A stretch of 29,631 nt of DNA from CAMAXB01 sp041746615 (lineage in GTDB: Bacteria; Verrucomicrobiota; Verrucomicrobiia; Opitutales; Opitutaceae), in assembly GCA_041746615.1 (NCBI GenBank), contig JBGTGS010000098.1, positions 1 to 29,631 of the forward strand, read 5' to 3'. Positions 1 to 7,983 of this stretch are shown piece after piece. The position numbers and the translations under genes are program-made. The notes beneath the pieces are model-generated. The model was not told the origin of the DNA and did no database searches. It saw only the letters and a list, made by a program, of their open reading frames with translations. Numbering within the stretch: position 1 is the stretch's first letter; the number at the start of each line of letters is the position of its first letter.

Positions 1-1
1 C

Positions 2-247
2 GGTTCGGGAATCGCGGTCCAGGGTGAGCACCTGCTCAACCCGAGGACCGGCACGCCAGCTGGCCGGCAAAATCGCGTCTGGGCCTTCGCGCCCACCGCG
101 GCGGCCGCCGACGCGCTTTCGACCGCGTTTTTTGTGATGGAGGACGCCGCCATCGCCGCCTGTTGCGCGTCGATACCGGATATTGGCGCAGCCGTCACCG
201 GGGCGGATGGCCGTCTCGTCATCACTGGGATCACGGCTCCCGCGTAA
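2..247 (+). CDS. apbE: FAD:protein FMN transferase, C-terminal end (partial)
   Basis: This is the 3' end of a gene that begins before the window; 81 codons are visible, ending in TAA at 245-247. The translation contains HLLNPRTGTPAG followed by DALSTAFFVMED. These match the conserved H-x-x-(D/N)P-x-TG and AD-x-(L/I)STA motifs near the C-terminus of ApbE. In that family the enzyme transfers FMN from FAD onto a Thr of target proteins such as Nqr/Rnf subunits, usually in the periplasm, using Mg2+. The N-terminus, any signal peptide and the flavin-binding residues lie outside the window. Its 3' end overlaps the convergent membrane protein gene by 17 bases (231-247). The family call rests on about 80 residues; the partner flavoprotein cannot be inferred here. 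Confidence 0.82.
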   Translation, partial: GSGIAVQGEHLLNPRTGTPAGRQNRVWAFAPTAAAADALSTAFFVMEDAAIAACCASIPDIGAAVTGADGRLVITGITAPA

Positions 248-1706
248 AGGTGATCATTACAAAGCCCGGCCTCAGGCCCAGATAGCTTTCTTCGTAGGTA
301 TGCTTCAATCGATCACGCACGATCTCCGCAAGGTCGGCTGCGACAATCACGACGGCGCCGTCGCAGTCCTCAGGTGGAGAGGTCCAGTACCCCACGCCTT
401 CCAATCCTCGAAGGTACCAGGGGAGCGGCCAGTTTTCCGCGCTGATGATGCGTACGATGCCTTCGGAATCCTGGCGGCGAGCCGACTCGACCAAGGGGCG
501 GACCTTGCGCACATCGGGTGATGGATGCACGTAGGCAAGCGGGTTACGGGTGTCTCCAGGTCGCAGATACACGGCGAGCTTCAGCTGGCCGACCTGCATC
601 CAGGCCGTGGCGACCAAAACGATGACGGCGACGGCCGTGCCGCGTAGTCCCCTGGCGGCCAGGGCACCCACGGCGGCTGCACCGAGCAGAACGAGCCCGG
701 GCAGCAGGTTCAGCACCAGCCAGGGGGTTTTGTATGGGATGGCGGAGAAGAGCAGACCAAGACCGATTAAGTAAACCGACCAGAAGCGAACCGGAGGCCG
801 GTATACACGGGGAGCCCACCAACACGCCGAGAGACCCAGCAAGGCGAGAGCAAGAAACGCGCTCTGATTCCAGTGATAGCCACCGATCGAGTGTGGGAGA
901 AACAACTGTGCGTAGTAGTGCCAGGGTTTTTCGTGGCCGGCACCCCCGGTGACACGTTCGCCGGCGGGAAAATAGGTGAGGACAGCGTCGCGAAGGCCGG
1001 CTGGGTGGGTGAGGAATGAGGAGTAGAACAACGCGGCCACACCGAAGGCTGCCAGCAGGGCGAGTCCGCCGTCGCGACGCCACGGCCGAGGGGTGGGGTC
1101 GGGCGGATCCGGCGTTGGGTGTCCCCTGATCACGATCAGGGCCACCCCAGCAGCGATCAGAAAGAGGGGTGCGCTGGCCTTGGTGGCCTGCATGAGGCCG
1201 ACGCATATACCGGTGGTGATGGCCCAGGCGATGCCGCCGTGCTGCCACCACCTTCGGGCGCAGACGAACGTCGCCAGGGTGAAAGCCACGAGCAGCGACT
1301 CCTGGATGTAGTATCGCTGGTAATAGACCGCCGCCGGGGCGATGGCCATGAGCAGGGCGGCGGCGGCGGCGGCGAGCCGGCCCCATGGGGAGGCAAGGAC
1401 GGCGACGAGGGCGACACTGAGTACGCCGGCAATCACGGGCACGAGGCGAACGGTGGTTTCGGTGACCTCGGCGAGGGTGCGCTCGCCCCGCACCCATGCC
1501 ACCGGCAGCGTCAGGTAGTAGAGGGTGGGGCCGTGGTGATCCTGCGGATTGAAGCGGTAGATGCCGTGTTCAAGCAGGTCGCCGAACTTGACCGCCTGAT
1601 TGGCCTCGTCGCCGTGCATGACACGTGCTTCGAGGTCATGCAGGCGGAGCCAAGCCGCAACGAGGACAATCAACCCGGTGAGCCACCAACGCATGGCGGC
1701 GAGCAT
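231..1706 (-). CDS. Polytopic membrane protein, Agl23/GT39-like (TIGR03663 type)
   Basis: A 491-residue hydrophobic protein with about ten predicted membrane segments. Near the N-terminus it has an R-x-H-x-L...MHGDEANQA segment, then HHGPTLYYLTLP. A DE motif in the first periplasmic loop is typical of GT-C fold (GT39/PMT-like) glycosyltransferases, and the HHGP motif recalls the TIGR03663 'flippase activity-associated Agl23' family. It probably uses a polyprenyl-phosphate sugar, but donor and acceptor are unknown. The frame stays open up to 1859. I chose the ATG at 1706 because the extra 51 residues are low-complexity and come from a 9-base tandem repeat; the ATG at 1694 is also possible. Neither start has a clear ribosome binding site. 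It converges on and overlaps the apbE-like gene. Confidence 0.75.
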   Translation of the reverse strand: MLAAMRWWLTGLIVLVAAWLRLHDLEARVMHGDEANQAVKFGDLLEHGIYRFNPQDHHGPTLYYLTLPVAWVRGERTLAEVTETTVRLVPVIAGVLSVALVAVLASPWGRLAAAAAALLMAIAPAAVYYQRYYIQESLLVAFTLATFVCARRWWQHGGIAWAITTGICVGLMQATKASAPLFLIAAGVALIVIRGHPTPDPPDPTPRPWRRDGGLALLAAFGVAALFYSSFLTHPAGLRDAVLTYFPAGERVTGGAGHEKPWHYYAQLFLPHSIGGYHWNQSAFLALALLGLSACWWAPRVYRPPVRFWSVYLIGLGLLFSAIPYKTPWLVLNLLPGLVLLGAAAVGALAARGLRGTAVAVIVLVATAWMQVGQLKLAVYLRPGDTRNPLAYVHPSPDVRKVRPLVESARRQDSEGIVRIISAENWPLPWYLRGLEGVGYWTSPPEDCDGAVVIVAADLAEIVRDRLKHTYEESYLGLRPGFVMITFTREP

Positions 1707-1782
1707 GGAGTGGGAAGCCGCCCTGACCAGCCTGCAATCGCGCTGAAGGGGAGGTGCGGGTTGGTTTGGAAAGCCCTTAACC

Positions 1783-1827
1783 AGTCCCTTCCGTCCCTTC
1801 GGTCGTTTCGGTCCCTTCAGTCCCTCG
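1783..1827. repeat. Five-unit 9-bp tandem repeat (GTCCCTTC-type)
   Basis: Five consecutive 9-base units, at 1783, 1792, 1801, 1810 and 1819, follow the consensus NGTCCCTTC with a few substitutions (GGTCGTTTC, AGTCCCTCG). The array lies upstream of the chosen start of the membrane protein gene. If translated in the longer frame it would give a Lys/Arg/Gly/Pro-rich stretch, which is one reason to place the start downstream. Confidence 0.75.
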
Positions 1828-1860
1828 CCTGCCTGCCCACGACGCTCCGATTCACCCACG

Positions 1861-1889
1861 AAAAAGGCCGGACAAAAATTGTCCGACCT
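1861..1889 (-). terminator. Rho-independent terminator of the discoidin-like gene
   Basis: On the minus strand AGGTCGGACA (1889-1880) pairs with TGTCCGGCCT (1874-1865) around a 5-base loop with one G-T pair, and the stem runs into a T tract at 1865-1861. It begins 30 bases past the stop codon of the gene at 1919-2584, in the right orientation to end that transcript. Confidence 0.8.
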
Positions 1890-1918
1890 CCCGGCGCAGC
1901 AACCGCCTTTAGCTGGAG

Positions 1919-2584
1919 TTACTTTGCGGGGATGCCGAAGATCTCCACTTCGACGTAGTGGTTGAGATCGTCGGTTGTATTCCCATTAGAGTTCAGGCGC
2001 ACGTAGCGACCCTTCACGGCGTTGACCTCGATCAGCTTGCCCTCGTTGGTCTCGACGTAGGCCAGGTCGCGACCACGTCCGAGGCCGGAGGAGTTGTCGT
2101 GGTCGTTGTTGAAGACGGTGGTGACGCCGCTCTTGAATTCCGGGTCATCGGAGATCTGCACGATGACGTCGTGATAGACGCGGGCTTGGGCATGGAAGTG
2201 CCAGAGGGCGATGGCGTGGATGGTGGCGGTCTCTTCGAGGTCGATCTGGACCCATTGCAGGGCCGGCCCGAGCTCGACGAAGGTGCCATCGTCACCTTGT
2301 TTTTCGCCGTCGGTGAGATACTCGAGTTCACCAATGATCGGGAATTCGTCGCTGCCGGTGACGGGTTTGTCGCGGGAGAGGAGGACGGTGCCGGCCGGGA
2401 CCATGAGGTCGGGGCGGCGGGTGCCGAGGGGCCGCTCGAGATGGGGCACCGAAATGGGCACGGGCGTTCCAACAAAGAGCGGCCTGGGCAGCTCCAAGGG
2501 GAGCGGCACCTTCGGCTGGGCTTGAGCGACCCCGAAAGAGGAGGCCAGGACGGCAAGGGCGAGGATGTGTCGTAGGCTGATCAT
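1919..2584 (-). CDS. Secreted discoidin-like (F5/8 type C) domain protein
   Basis: 221 residues. The N-terminus MISLRHILALAVLASSFGVAQA is a Sec signal peptide with a likely AQA cleavage site, so the protein is periplasmic or outside. The region from about residue 85 to the end looks like a discoidin/F5-8C beta-sandwich: a strand with WVQIDLEETATIHAIALWH, a middle YHDVIVQISDD, and a closing GRYVRLNSNG...YVEVEIFG. Such domains usually bind carbohydrate or other ligands and are rarely catalytic. It lies 120 bases downstream of the Gfo/Idh oxidoreductase on the same strand, with a clear terminator after it, so it is probably the last gene of that transcription unit. The ligand is unknown. Confidence 0.7.
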   Translation of the reverse strand: MISLRHILALAVLASSFGVAQAQPKVPLPLELPRPLFVGTPVPISVPHLERPLGTRRPDLMVPAGTVLLSRDKPVTGSDEFPIIGELEYLTDGEKQGDDGTFVELGPALQWVQIDLEETATIHAIALWHFHAQARVYHDVIVQISDDPEFKSGVTTVFNNDHDNSSGLGRGRDLAYVETNEGKLIEVNAVKGRYVRLNSNGNTTDDLNHYVEVEIFGIPAK

Positions 2585-2704
2585 GATGATAATAGGAAAG
2601 CGAAACGGAGCGTTTGTTCAATCATTGGCCGCGTGAGGAATGGGCCGGGGGGAGAAGAGGGCAGGGCGGACAGTGGGTGAAGTCGTGGGTGCCGCGATCA
2701 CGGA

Positions 2705-4111
2705 TCAAACGACAAATTCGTCAGGCTTAATGGGGATGGTCGTGCGGGCGGCGACGGCCTCGTTGACCTTGAGGACGGTAACTGCACTTGCGAATCCGAC
2801 CTCGCCCGGGCAATGGAGTTGTTCCTGACCACGAATGCTGGCGAAGAAGTTCTCCAAGTGGGGCTGATGAATGGCTTTGTCGAGTGTGACCGGTATGTCC
2901 CACGTGTCCAATGCGGCGGTCTCGCGCACATCCACGGTCGCATCCGCTGAGGCACTGACGGAGCCGCCTCCGAGTCGGGGCCGGGGTTTTTCCCAGGGCT
3001 TGAGTCCCTGTCCGTCTGCGGTCGGGGGCTTGTTGATGATGCCCTCGACAAGCCACCGGTCCCACTCCGGAGCCCGCGCCTCACGGAAAAGGCCCGTGTA
3101 TTTTGGATTCTCGGACATCTTGAGGGCACCCTCGGTGCCCATGAAGTATTCCATGTAGCCGCCTCCGGCGCTGGTGGTGGTGAGCACCTGGTAGAACCCC
3201 CGCACCATCCCGGCAGCGGTGGGATACTCGTAAATGGCCATCACGTTGTCATACCACTCGTGATTCTCGTAGTAGTCAGCGCCACCGCTGGCCATGACTG
3301 AGGAGGGGTTGGCCTCGAGGAACCAGTTGTAGACATCGATCTGGTGGGCACCGAGATCGGAGATGGGGCCACCGGCGTATTTCCTGAACCAACGCCAATT
3401 GCGGAACTCATGCATGCTGGCGTAGCCGTATTTGTTGAGCACGTCTTCGGGAATGGTCTGGCGGGCGGACCAGCCAAGATCCTCACTGACCGCGCGGTTC
3501 CATTGGCCGTTCAAATTGGTGATTCGTCCGAGCAGACCGGCCTCGTCGATGAGCTTGTGCTTGGCGTGCAGATACCGGGGATTGCTGCGGCGCTGATGGC
3601 CGATCTGCAGCAGTTTTCCGGTCTCGCGGGACGTGACGACCATCGACCGGGCGGCCTCGATGGTGTGGGCCATCAACTTCTCGCAATAGACGTGCTTGCC
3701 GGCACGAAGGGCGGCGTTGGTATGCTCCGCGTGCACGAAGTCAGGGGTCGCGACAATGACCGCGTCCACGTCGGGAATGGCGGCAAGCATTTCTCGGTAG
3801 TCCTCGTAGGGCGTGACGTCGTGGCCGTAGCTCTTGAGCAGGCGTTCGAGCCGGGTGCGGTTCTGGGTCCAGATGTCGCAGACCGCACGAAAGCGCACAT
3901 CCGGAATCTTCAGGACGGCGTTGATCAGAATGCGGCCCTGTTCGCCACAGCCGATCAGGGCCACATTGATCGGGTCGGAACCGGCGGAGCCCACGGCGGC
4001 ACCGCGCATGACGTGCGGAGCGACGATCACAGCTGCTCCGAGCTTCAGGCCGGTGGACAAAAAGTGACGGCGGGTCAGGTCGATCCGGGAAGGGACGGCG
4101 GGCTCAGTCAT
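2705..4111 (-). CDS. Tat-exported Gfo/Idh/MocA family oxidoreductase
   Basis: 468 residues. A twin-arginine signal (TRRHFLSTGLKLGAAVIVAP, residues 13-32) predicts export of the folded, cofactor-loaded enzyme. A Rossmann motif INVALIGCGEQGR (48-60) binds NAD(P). The family's EKP motif appears as CEKLMA (E144, K145), keeping the catalytic Lys but with Leu in place of Pro. HQRRSNPRY and DLGAHQIDVYNW follow as expected for the C-terminal substrate domain with its D...H pair. The family oxidises or reduces sugars, inositols and related compounds; exported members are abundant in Verrucomicrobiota and Planctomycetota. The start overlaps the end of the DoxX-like gene by 8 bases, implying translational coupling. 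The substrate is unknown. Confidence 0.85.
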   Translation of the reverse strand: MTEPAVPSRIDLTRRHFLSTGLKLGAAVIVAPHVMRGAAVGSAGSDPINVALIGCGEQGRILINAVLKIPDVRFRAVCDIWTQNRTRLERLLKSYGHDVTPYEDYREMLAAIPDVDAVIVATPDFVHAEHTNAALRAGKHVYCEKLMAHTIEAARSMVVTSRETGKLLQIGHQRRSNPRYLHAKHKLIDEAGLLGRITNLNGQWNRAVSEDLGWSARQTIPEDVLNKYGYASMHEFRNWRWFRKYAGGPISDLGAHQIDVYNWFLEANPSSVMASGGADYYENHEWYDNVMAIYEYPTAAGMVRGFYQVLTTTSAGGGYMEYFMGTEGALKMSENPKYTGLFREARAPEWDRWLVEGIINKPPTADGQGLKPWEKPRPRLGGGSVSASADATVDVRETAALDTWDIPVTLDKAIHQPHLENFFASIRGQEQLHCPGEVGFASAVTVLKVNEAVAARTTIPIKPDEFVV

Positions 4112-4568
4112 GGCGATCAGACAGAAGGGAGAAGCGATTGTGGCGGAGGAGCAGGAGCGCGGCGACGCAGGCGCCCACGTGAACGCCGATCCAGGCGACT
4201 CCCTCGGACTCCTGCACGGCCATCAGGCCGAAGGCGAGGGCCACATAGACCAGGCCCATGATGAAGAGGGTGAGTCGCAGCTTGATGCCGAGCAGAATCG
4301 CCACCCCGAGGACCAGCAGGATGTAGCCCAGCGGGTAGGCGAACGATTTGGTCATCCAGAGCGGGAGGAAGGATGCGCCTTCGATGCCGGAAGCCATCCG
4401 TCCCATGCTCAGATAATAATTGGCGAATGAATACGTGCCCCCCAGCTCGAACTTCTCGATGCCGGAAAACAGGGCGCGAAGGCCCAGGAACAGGCGCAGC
4501 AGCAGGAAGGCGGATTCCCTTTCATTCAGGCAGCAGGATGCGGAGGAAGGTTCGGTCGATTGGCTCAT
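4104..4568 (-). CDS. DoxX family integral membrane protein
   Basis: 154 residues from the ATG at 4568; a TTG four codons upstream (4580) is less likely. The sequence ESAFLLLRLFLGLRALFSGIEK matches the first helix of the DoxX family, followed by three more membrane segments (YPLGYILLVLGVAILLG, LTLFIMGLVYVALAFGL, WIGVHVGACVAALLLLRH). DoxX-like proteins are four-helix membrane proteins often linked to quinone or redox processes; here the role is unknown. The gene overlaps the following oxidoreductase gene by 8 bases. An exported oxidoreductase coupled to a DoxX-like protein might pass electrons to the membrane, but this is speculation from gene order. Confidence 0.8.
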   Translation of the reverse strand: MSQSTEPSSASCCLNERESAFLLLRLFLGLRALFSGIEKFELGGTYSFANYYLSMGRMASGIEGASFLPLWMTKSFAYPLGYILLVLGVAILLGIKLRLTLFIMGLVYVALAFGLMAVQESEGVAWIGVHVGACVAALLLLRHNRFSLLSDRHD

Positions 4569-4904
4569 GGAGTTGTGCAATTATCCGTTGTGGGGGCTGA
4601 AAATACAAGGAGGCACGGCCCTTTGTCCACATCCGGTGGGGAGAACATGAGGGCCGGGTGGATCTTCCCTTGAGAAAGCAGGCGGTGCGCTGGGAATGGA
4701 TTCAGGATGAAGCAAATCGTGTCAATCGTACGTTCCTCAACGTGGTGGGTGACGCCTTATGATCCGGGGACATGAATTACTGGTCAGGCAGAACCCCTTC
4801 GCGCCCTGCCACCTTATGATTAGCGAACAAACCCTGACGATGACGTCAGCCCGGGCGACAATCTAACGGTTGTCTTCGCGTGATTATTGAGTACATCAGG
4901 AGTC
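4569..4904. other. Divergent intergenic region
   Basis: 336 bases between the minus-strand doxX-like gene and the plus-strand DUF4399 gene. It must hold the promoters of both, but I see no convincing -35/-10 pair. An open stretch on the plus strand (about 4606-4761) has no ATG start and no recognisable product. CCTTATGAT occurs twice (around 4755 and 4811). No RNA gene was seen. Confidence 0.5.
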
Positions 4905-5357
4905 ATGATTTCCACCCGCTACTTCATTGGCATCGGCCTACTGGCAATGGCTTCACTCCTCGGTGCTTGCTCGCAGAGTCACGACTCCCATGCGCATGGA
5001 CCCGCCCCGCTTCCCGAAGGTGACGGCGTTTATTTCATCACTCCCCGGGATGGCGAAGTGGTCACGAGTCCCGTGGTTGTGCGCTTCGGACTCAAGGGCA
5101 AGGGGGTGGCCCCCGCCGGCTTGGAAATGCAGAACACGGGTCATCATCATCTCTTGATCAACGTAGCCACGCTGCCGCCGATGAACCTGCCGATCCCGGC
5201 GGATGACAAGCACGTCCACTTTGGTGGCGGTCAGACGGAGACCTCGGTGCAGCTGCCTCCCGGGCGGCATACGCTGCAGTTGGTCGTCGGAGACCATTTG
5301 CACATCCCGCTGGGTGAGAAGTGGATTTCGGAAAAGATTACGATCACCGTGGAGTAG
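4905..5357 (+). CDS. DUF4399 domain lipoprotein
   Basis: 150 residues. The lipoprotein signal MISTRYFIGIGLLAMASLLG is followed by AC, with the lipid-modified Cys at residue 22. The mature part has YFITPRDGEVVTSPVVVRFGLKG..., GHHHLLIN, HFGGGQTE and LPPGRHTLQLVVGDHLH. This His-rich pattern is typical of the DUF4399 family, whose function is unknown. The many His residues (GHHHLLIN, KHVHFGGG, GDHLHIPL) suggest metal binding, as inference. The frame is open from a TTG at 4887, but the ATG at 4905 directly starts the signal peptide and has AGGAG just before it, though at only 2 bases spacing. Confidence 0.82.
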   Translation: MISTRYFIGIGLLAMASLLGACSQSHDSHAHGPAPLPEGDGVYFITPRDGEVVTSPVVVRFGLKGKGVAPAGLEMQNTGHHHLLINVATLPPMNLPIPADDKHVHFGGGQTETSVQLPPGRHTLQLVVGDHLHIPLGEKWISEKITITVE

Positions 5358-5546
5358 GTGCTTGGTTGGCAATGGTCCTGCACGGCCGGTGGTCAGCGAC
5401 CGGGCCACGCCCTTGATTCGCCAGCCCTTCGATATTGCGCTCAACGGCGTGCTATTCGATCCGGCCACGACGGAGATGTGGCGAATGTATTATAATGCAT
5501 TAGATTGTCCTTGCAGGGCGGCCAGAACTTAAGTTGCTGGTGTTGC

Positions 5547-6077
5547 ATGACATCCCCTATATTGCCTCTCGCAAGGAGGCGGCTTGCCCCGTGGGCATTA
5601 TTGATAGTCGCTGTGGCCTTTGGGTCCGGCTGTGCCACGGTCACTCGCGGCACCAAGGAGGTATTAGTAGTGGAATCGGATCCCAGTGGCGCAACGGTGC
5701 AGCTCTCGAATGGCATGACTGGCCTTACTCCCACGAGTTTCAAGATTCCTCGAAAAGGAGCGGTTACCGTAACCATCACCAAACAGGATTACGATGATGC
5801 GGTGGTTGAAGTGCACACGCAGGTTGCGGGGGCCGGTGCGGCAGGCATGGCCGGCAATGTGCTCGTGGGCGGGCTTATTGGCGCGGGTATTGATGCGATG
5901 TCTGGCGGCATGCTTGAGCATAAACCCAACCCCGTGCGTGTGACCCTGGTGGCACGCAAACCGAAGCCGGTTTTGGCGGCTCCTCCTGAGACGGATGAGG
6001 GAGTTCAACCTGACGAGACGGCTGTGCCGGTGGCACAAAGTTCAACAAATACCTCAAACTCCATGAATCGACCATGA
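5547..6077 (+). CDS. PEGA-like lipoprotein with glycine zipper
   Basis: 176 residues from the ATG at 5547. The N-terminus (LAPWALLIVAVAFGSGCATV) is a lipoprotein signal with Cys at residue 29; the lipobox GSGC is slightly non-canonical. Next comes TRGTKEVLVVESDPSGATVQ and GLTPTSFKIPRKG, the pattern of a PEGA-like beta domain found in many surface lipoproteins. Residues about 95-125 are a Gly/Ala-rich segment (AGAGAAGMAGNVLVGGLIGAG) like a glycine zipper, which may insert in the outer membrane. The C-terminus is low-complexity. The stop overlaps the start of the next lipoprotein gene by 4 bases (ATGA), so the two are an operon and may act together. Function unknown. Confidence 0.72.
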   Translation: MTSPILPLARRRLAPWALLIVAVAFGSGCATVTRGTKEVLVVESDPSGATVQLSNGMTGLTPTSFKIPRKGAVTVTITKQDYDDAVVEVHTQVAGAGAAGMAGNVLVGGLIGAGIDAMSGGMLEHKPNPVRVTLVARKPKPVLAAPPETDEGVQPDETAVPVAQSSTNTSNSMNRP

Positions 6078-6685
6078 AAGCCCACATGTACATCAATCTG
6101 GCAATTGCATTTGCCGTCCTGTTGGTGGCGGGTTGCTCCTACCAAGGGGGATTTAACCCCGCCTATCTTCCGGCGCAACCCATGGCACTGAATGTGACAG
6201 GGAAGGGACTCGTGGTGCTTACGGTCCAAGAGGCCCAGAGGTCTTATGTGAAGAAGCCTTCGAGTTTCACCGGAGGTGGCACAACTTTGACCCTGCCGTT
6301 GGGAGAGATCACCAAGCAGGTTGCACTCAAGGTATTTGGAGCGACCTTCATTGAGGGCGTGGATTTCCGTAATGAATCCCGCGAAGCGGTTGGTTACCGT
6401 GTGGTCATCCGCCCACGCGTGGTCAATTTGACGTATGCGTATAATCAGCTGAAGAACGCTGGGTTTGCCATAACGCCACAAGCTTCCGTCGAATTGGAAG
6501 TTATATTACAGCATCCGGATGGAGGTGCGCTTACGGTCAAAACTTATGAATCAGGCCTGGTCGATGGAGATACTTACGTCATCAGCGGACAACCCGCCGA
6601 AAAGATAAATCAATTGGTCCACCTTACTTTATTCAAATTGATGACCGAGGCGGCCAAGGAAGTGAAGACTATGCTCGATATCTAA
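6074..6685 (+). CDS. Predicted lipoprotein of unknown function
   Basis: 203 residues. The lipoprotein signal ends in LLVAGC with Cys at residue 21. The mature part begins YQGGFNPAYLPAQPMALNVTGKG, followed by alternating hydrophobic strands and a C-terminal helix (INQLVHLTLFKLMTEAAKEVKTMLDI). The overall plan, a short beta-rich lipoprotein with a segment like KVALKVFGATF followed by RVVIRPRVV, recalls YajG/LptE-sized outer-membrane lipoproteins, but I cannot assign a family. It is translationally coupled (ATGA overlap at 6074-6077) to the PEGA-like lipoprotein and probably works with it. Codon use here is less GC-rich than in the catabolic genes to the right. Confidence 0.65.
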   Translation: MKAHMYINLAIAFAVLLVAGCSYQGGFNPAYLPAQPMALNVTGKGLVVLTVQEAQRSYVKKPSSFTGGGTTLTLPLGEITKQVALKVFGATFIEGVDFRNESREAVGYRVVIRPRVVNLTYAYNQLKNAGFAITPQASVELEVILQHPDGGALTVKTYESGLVDGDTYVISGQPAEKINQLVHLTLFKLMTEAAKEVKTMLDI

Positions 6686-6856
6686 GTCCGGCGGGGCGGG
6701 CTTGGTGCGCTATCAGGTATTCAAACACTCCACCTCTCTGGTTAGCCGGACGAACCTTGAGCCCGCGTATTGCGACCCCGCAGCGCATTGGCCGCGAGGG
6801 AGGTGACGAGCAGAGCAGGCAGTGGCTACATGCGGAGAGGAGGAGAAGCACCCCAC

Positions 6857-7879
6857 TTACAGCGCGCTCTCGATCAGGTGCAGCCACTCCAGGGCGGAGA
6901 CGCCGGGTTGGAGGGCCATCTGGCGGCGCAGGTAGCGGAGTGGGTAGGCGGTGGTCTCCGTGACCCAGGGGGCGTTGGTTTGCGTGGTCGCGGGATTCTC
7001 GCCGAGGTAGACGCGCTTGCGGATTTCGCGGATGCTTTCCCGAAAGGGTTCGAGGCCCATGCGCTGGTCAATGCTGTCGATGGTCAACACGACCTGCCCG
7101 TCGGCGATCCGCAGATCGACGAGGCTGCTATAGGGATTGGCCACGTCGGTGTGCTTCCGCTGGTCGAGCGGGTTGATGATCTTTCCGCGGATCAGCAGGT
7201 CGCGAATCGCGACGGCGGTGTCCTGGCGGGTTTTGAAGAACGGGTGCGCCGACACGCTTCCGCGGATGAGGTCGTTTTGCACGCCGATCTCGTCGTCGGT
7301 GATCTGGGCGTACAAAGTCCGCAGATCGAACAAGTGGTGCTGGAGGAGCGTCTGAAAGGCGGCGAGAAAGAGCGGTTCCTGCCGGTGGGTCAGATCGAGG
7401 AGATGCCGCACGGTGTCGGCGTCGTTGATGGCGGCTACCGGCAGGGCTCCGGCGGTGCATTGCTCGGCGAGATCGCGGGCGACGCGGTGAGGCATGGGCG
7501 ATTCCGGCAACGATCCTATCAACTCGAGCTGGGAGGGCGAGGGGAGTCGGGTGCGGCCGGTCAGGACGCGCTCAACGTCGTCCAGCCAATGCTGAGCGGT
7601 GGCGAGGTTGGTGGCACTGACGTAGTGCACTCGCCAGGTGCTGTCCTCGGATTCGCCCTCCTCATGGGGAAACGGGGCGCCTTCGATCAGGCGTGCCGCC
7701 ATGCGTGTCGTGAAGTTGTCGCCGGCGGCGAAGGCCAGCAGGGCCCAGGAATCGTCGGCGATCTCCAGGGTGCCGCCGAAGTCGCGCCGCTGTTGCTGCA
7801 CGAAGTTGAGCAGCAGGGATTCCCCGAGTTCGAGGACGCTGGCCGGGAAGGGAAGAGACCGGGTAACGGTTTGAGCCAT
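6857..7879 (-). CDS. Uncharacterised protein, 340 residues
   Basis: I do not recognise this family. The ATG at 7879 (MAQTVTRSLPFPASVLELGE) is preferred to an in-frame TTG at 7921. The protein has no signal peptide or membrane segment and is probably cytoplasmic. Visible blocks are DDSWALLAFAAGDNFTTRMAAR, an acidic FPHEEGESEDSTWRVHYVSA, a helical middle part (HLLDLTHRQEPLFLAAFQTLLQ), and a C-terminal part with DLRIADGQVVLTIDSIDQ and YPLRYLRRQMALQPG. It lies downstream of and on the same strand as the surface protein gene at 7984-8847, about 105 bases away. It converges with the lipoprotein operon. Coding status is supported by a long open frame with typical amino-acid composition. Confidence 0.6.
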   Translation of the reverse strand: MAQTVTRSLPFPASVLELGESLLLNFVQQQRRDFGGTLEIADDSWALLAFAAGDNFTTRMAARLIEGAPFPHEEGESEDSTWRVHYVSATNLATAQHWLDDVERVLTGRTRLPSPSQLELIGSLPESPMPHRVARDLAEQCTAGALPVAAINDADTVRHLLDLTHRQEPLFLAAFQTLLQHHLFDLRTLYAQITDDEIGVQNDLIRGSVSAHPFFKTRQDTAVAIRDLLIRGKIINPLDQRKHTDVANPYSSLVDLRIADGQVVLTIDSIDQRMGLEPFRESIREIRKRVYLGENPATTQTNAPWVTETTAYPLRYLRRQMALQPGVSALEWLHLIESAL

Positions 7880-7983
7880 GGGGGCGCAGGTTGAGGTTGG
7901 GTCTCTGTAAAGCACGGCCAACCCGGCCTCACTATATCATGGTGTCATGAAACAAGCATCCCCTTGGGCCAACCGAGCCGGGG

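Noticed and set aside
1119..1958. Long plus-strand open frame opposite the membrane protein gene
   Set aside because: Composition is that of an antisense shadow, and the minus-strand frame has a clear membrane protein pattern.
4606..4761. Open plus-strand stretch with KQAVRWEWIQDEANRVNRTF
   Set aside because: No ATG or convincing start, only about 50 codons, and no recognised similarity; left as intergenic.
6686..6751. GTCCGGC and GCCGGAC 52 bases apart, like a tRNA acceptor stem
   Set aside because: No T-loop consensus, no anticodon arm and total length too short for a tRNA.
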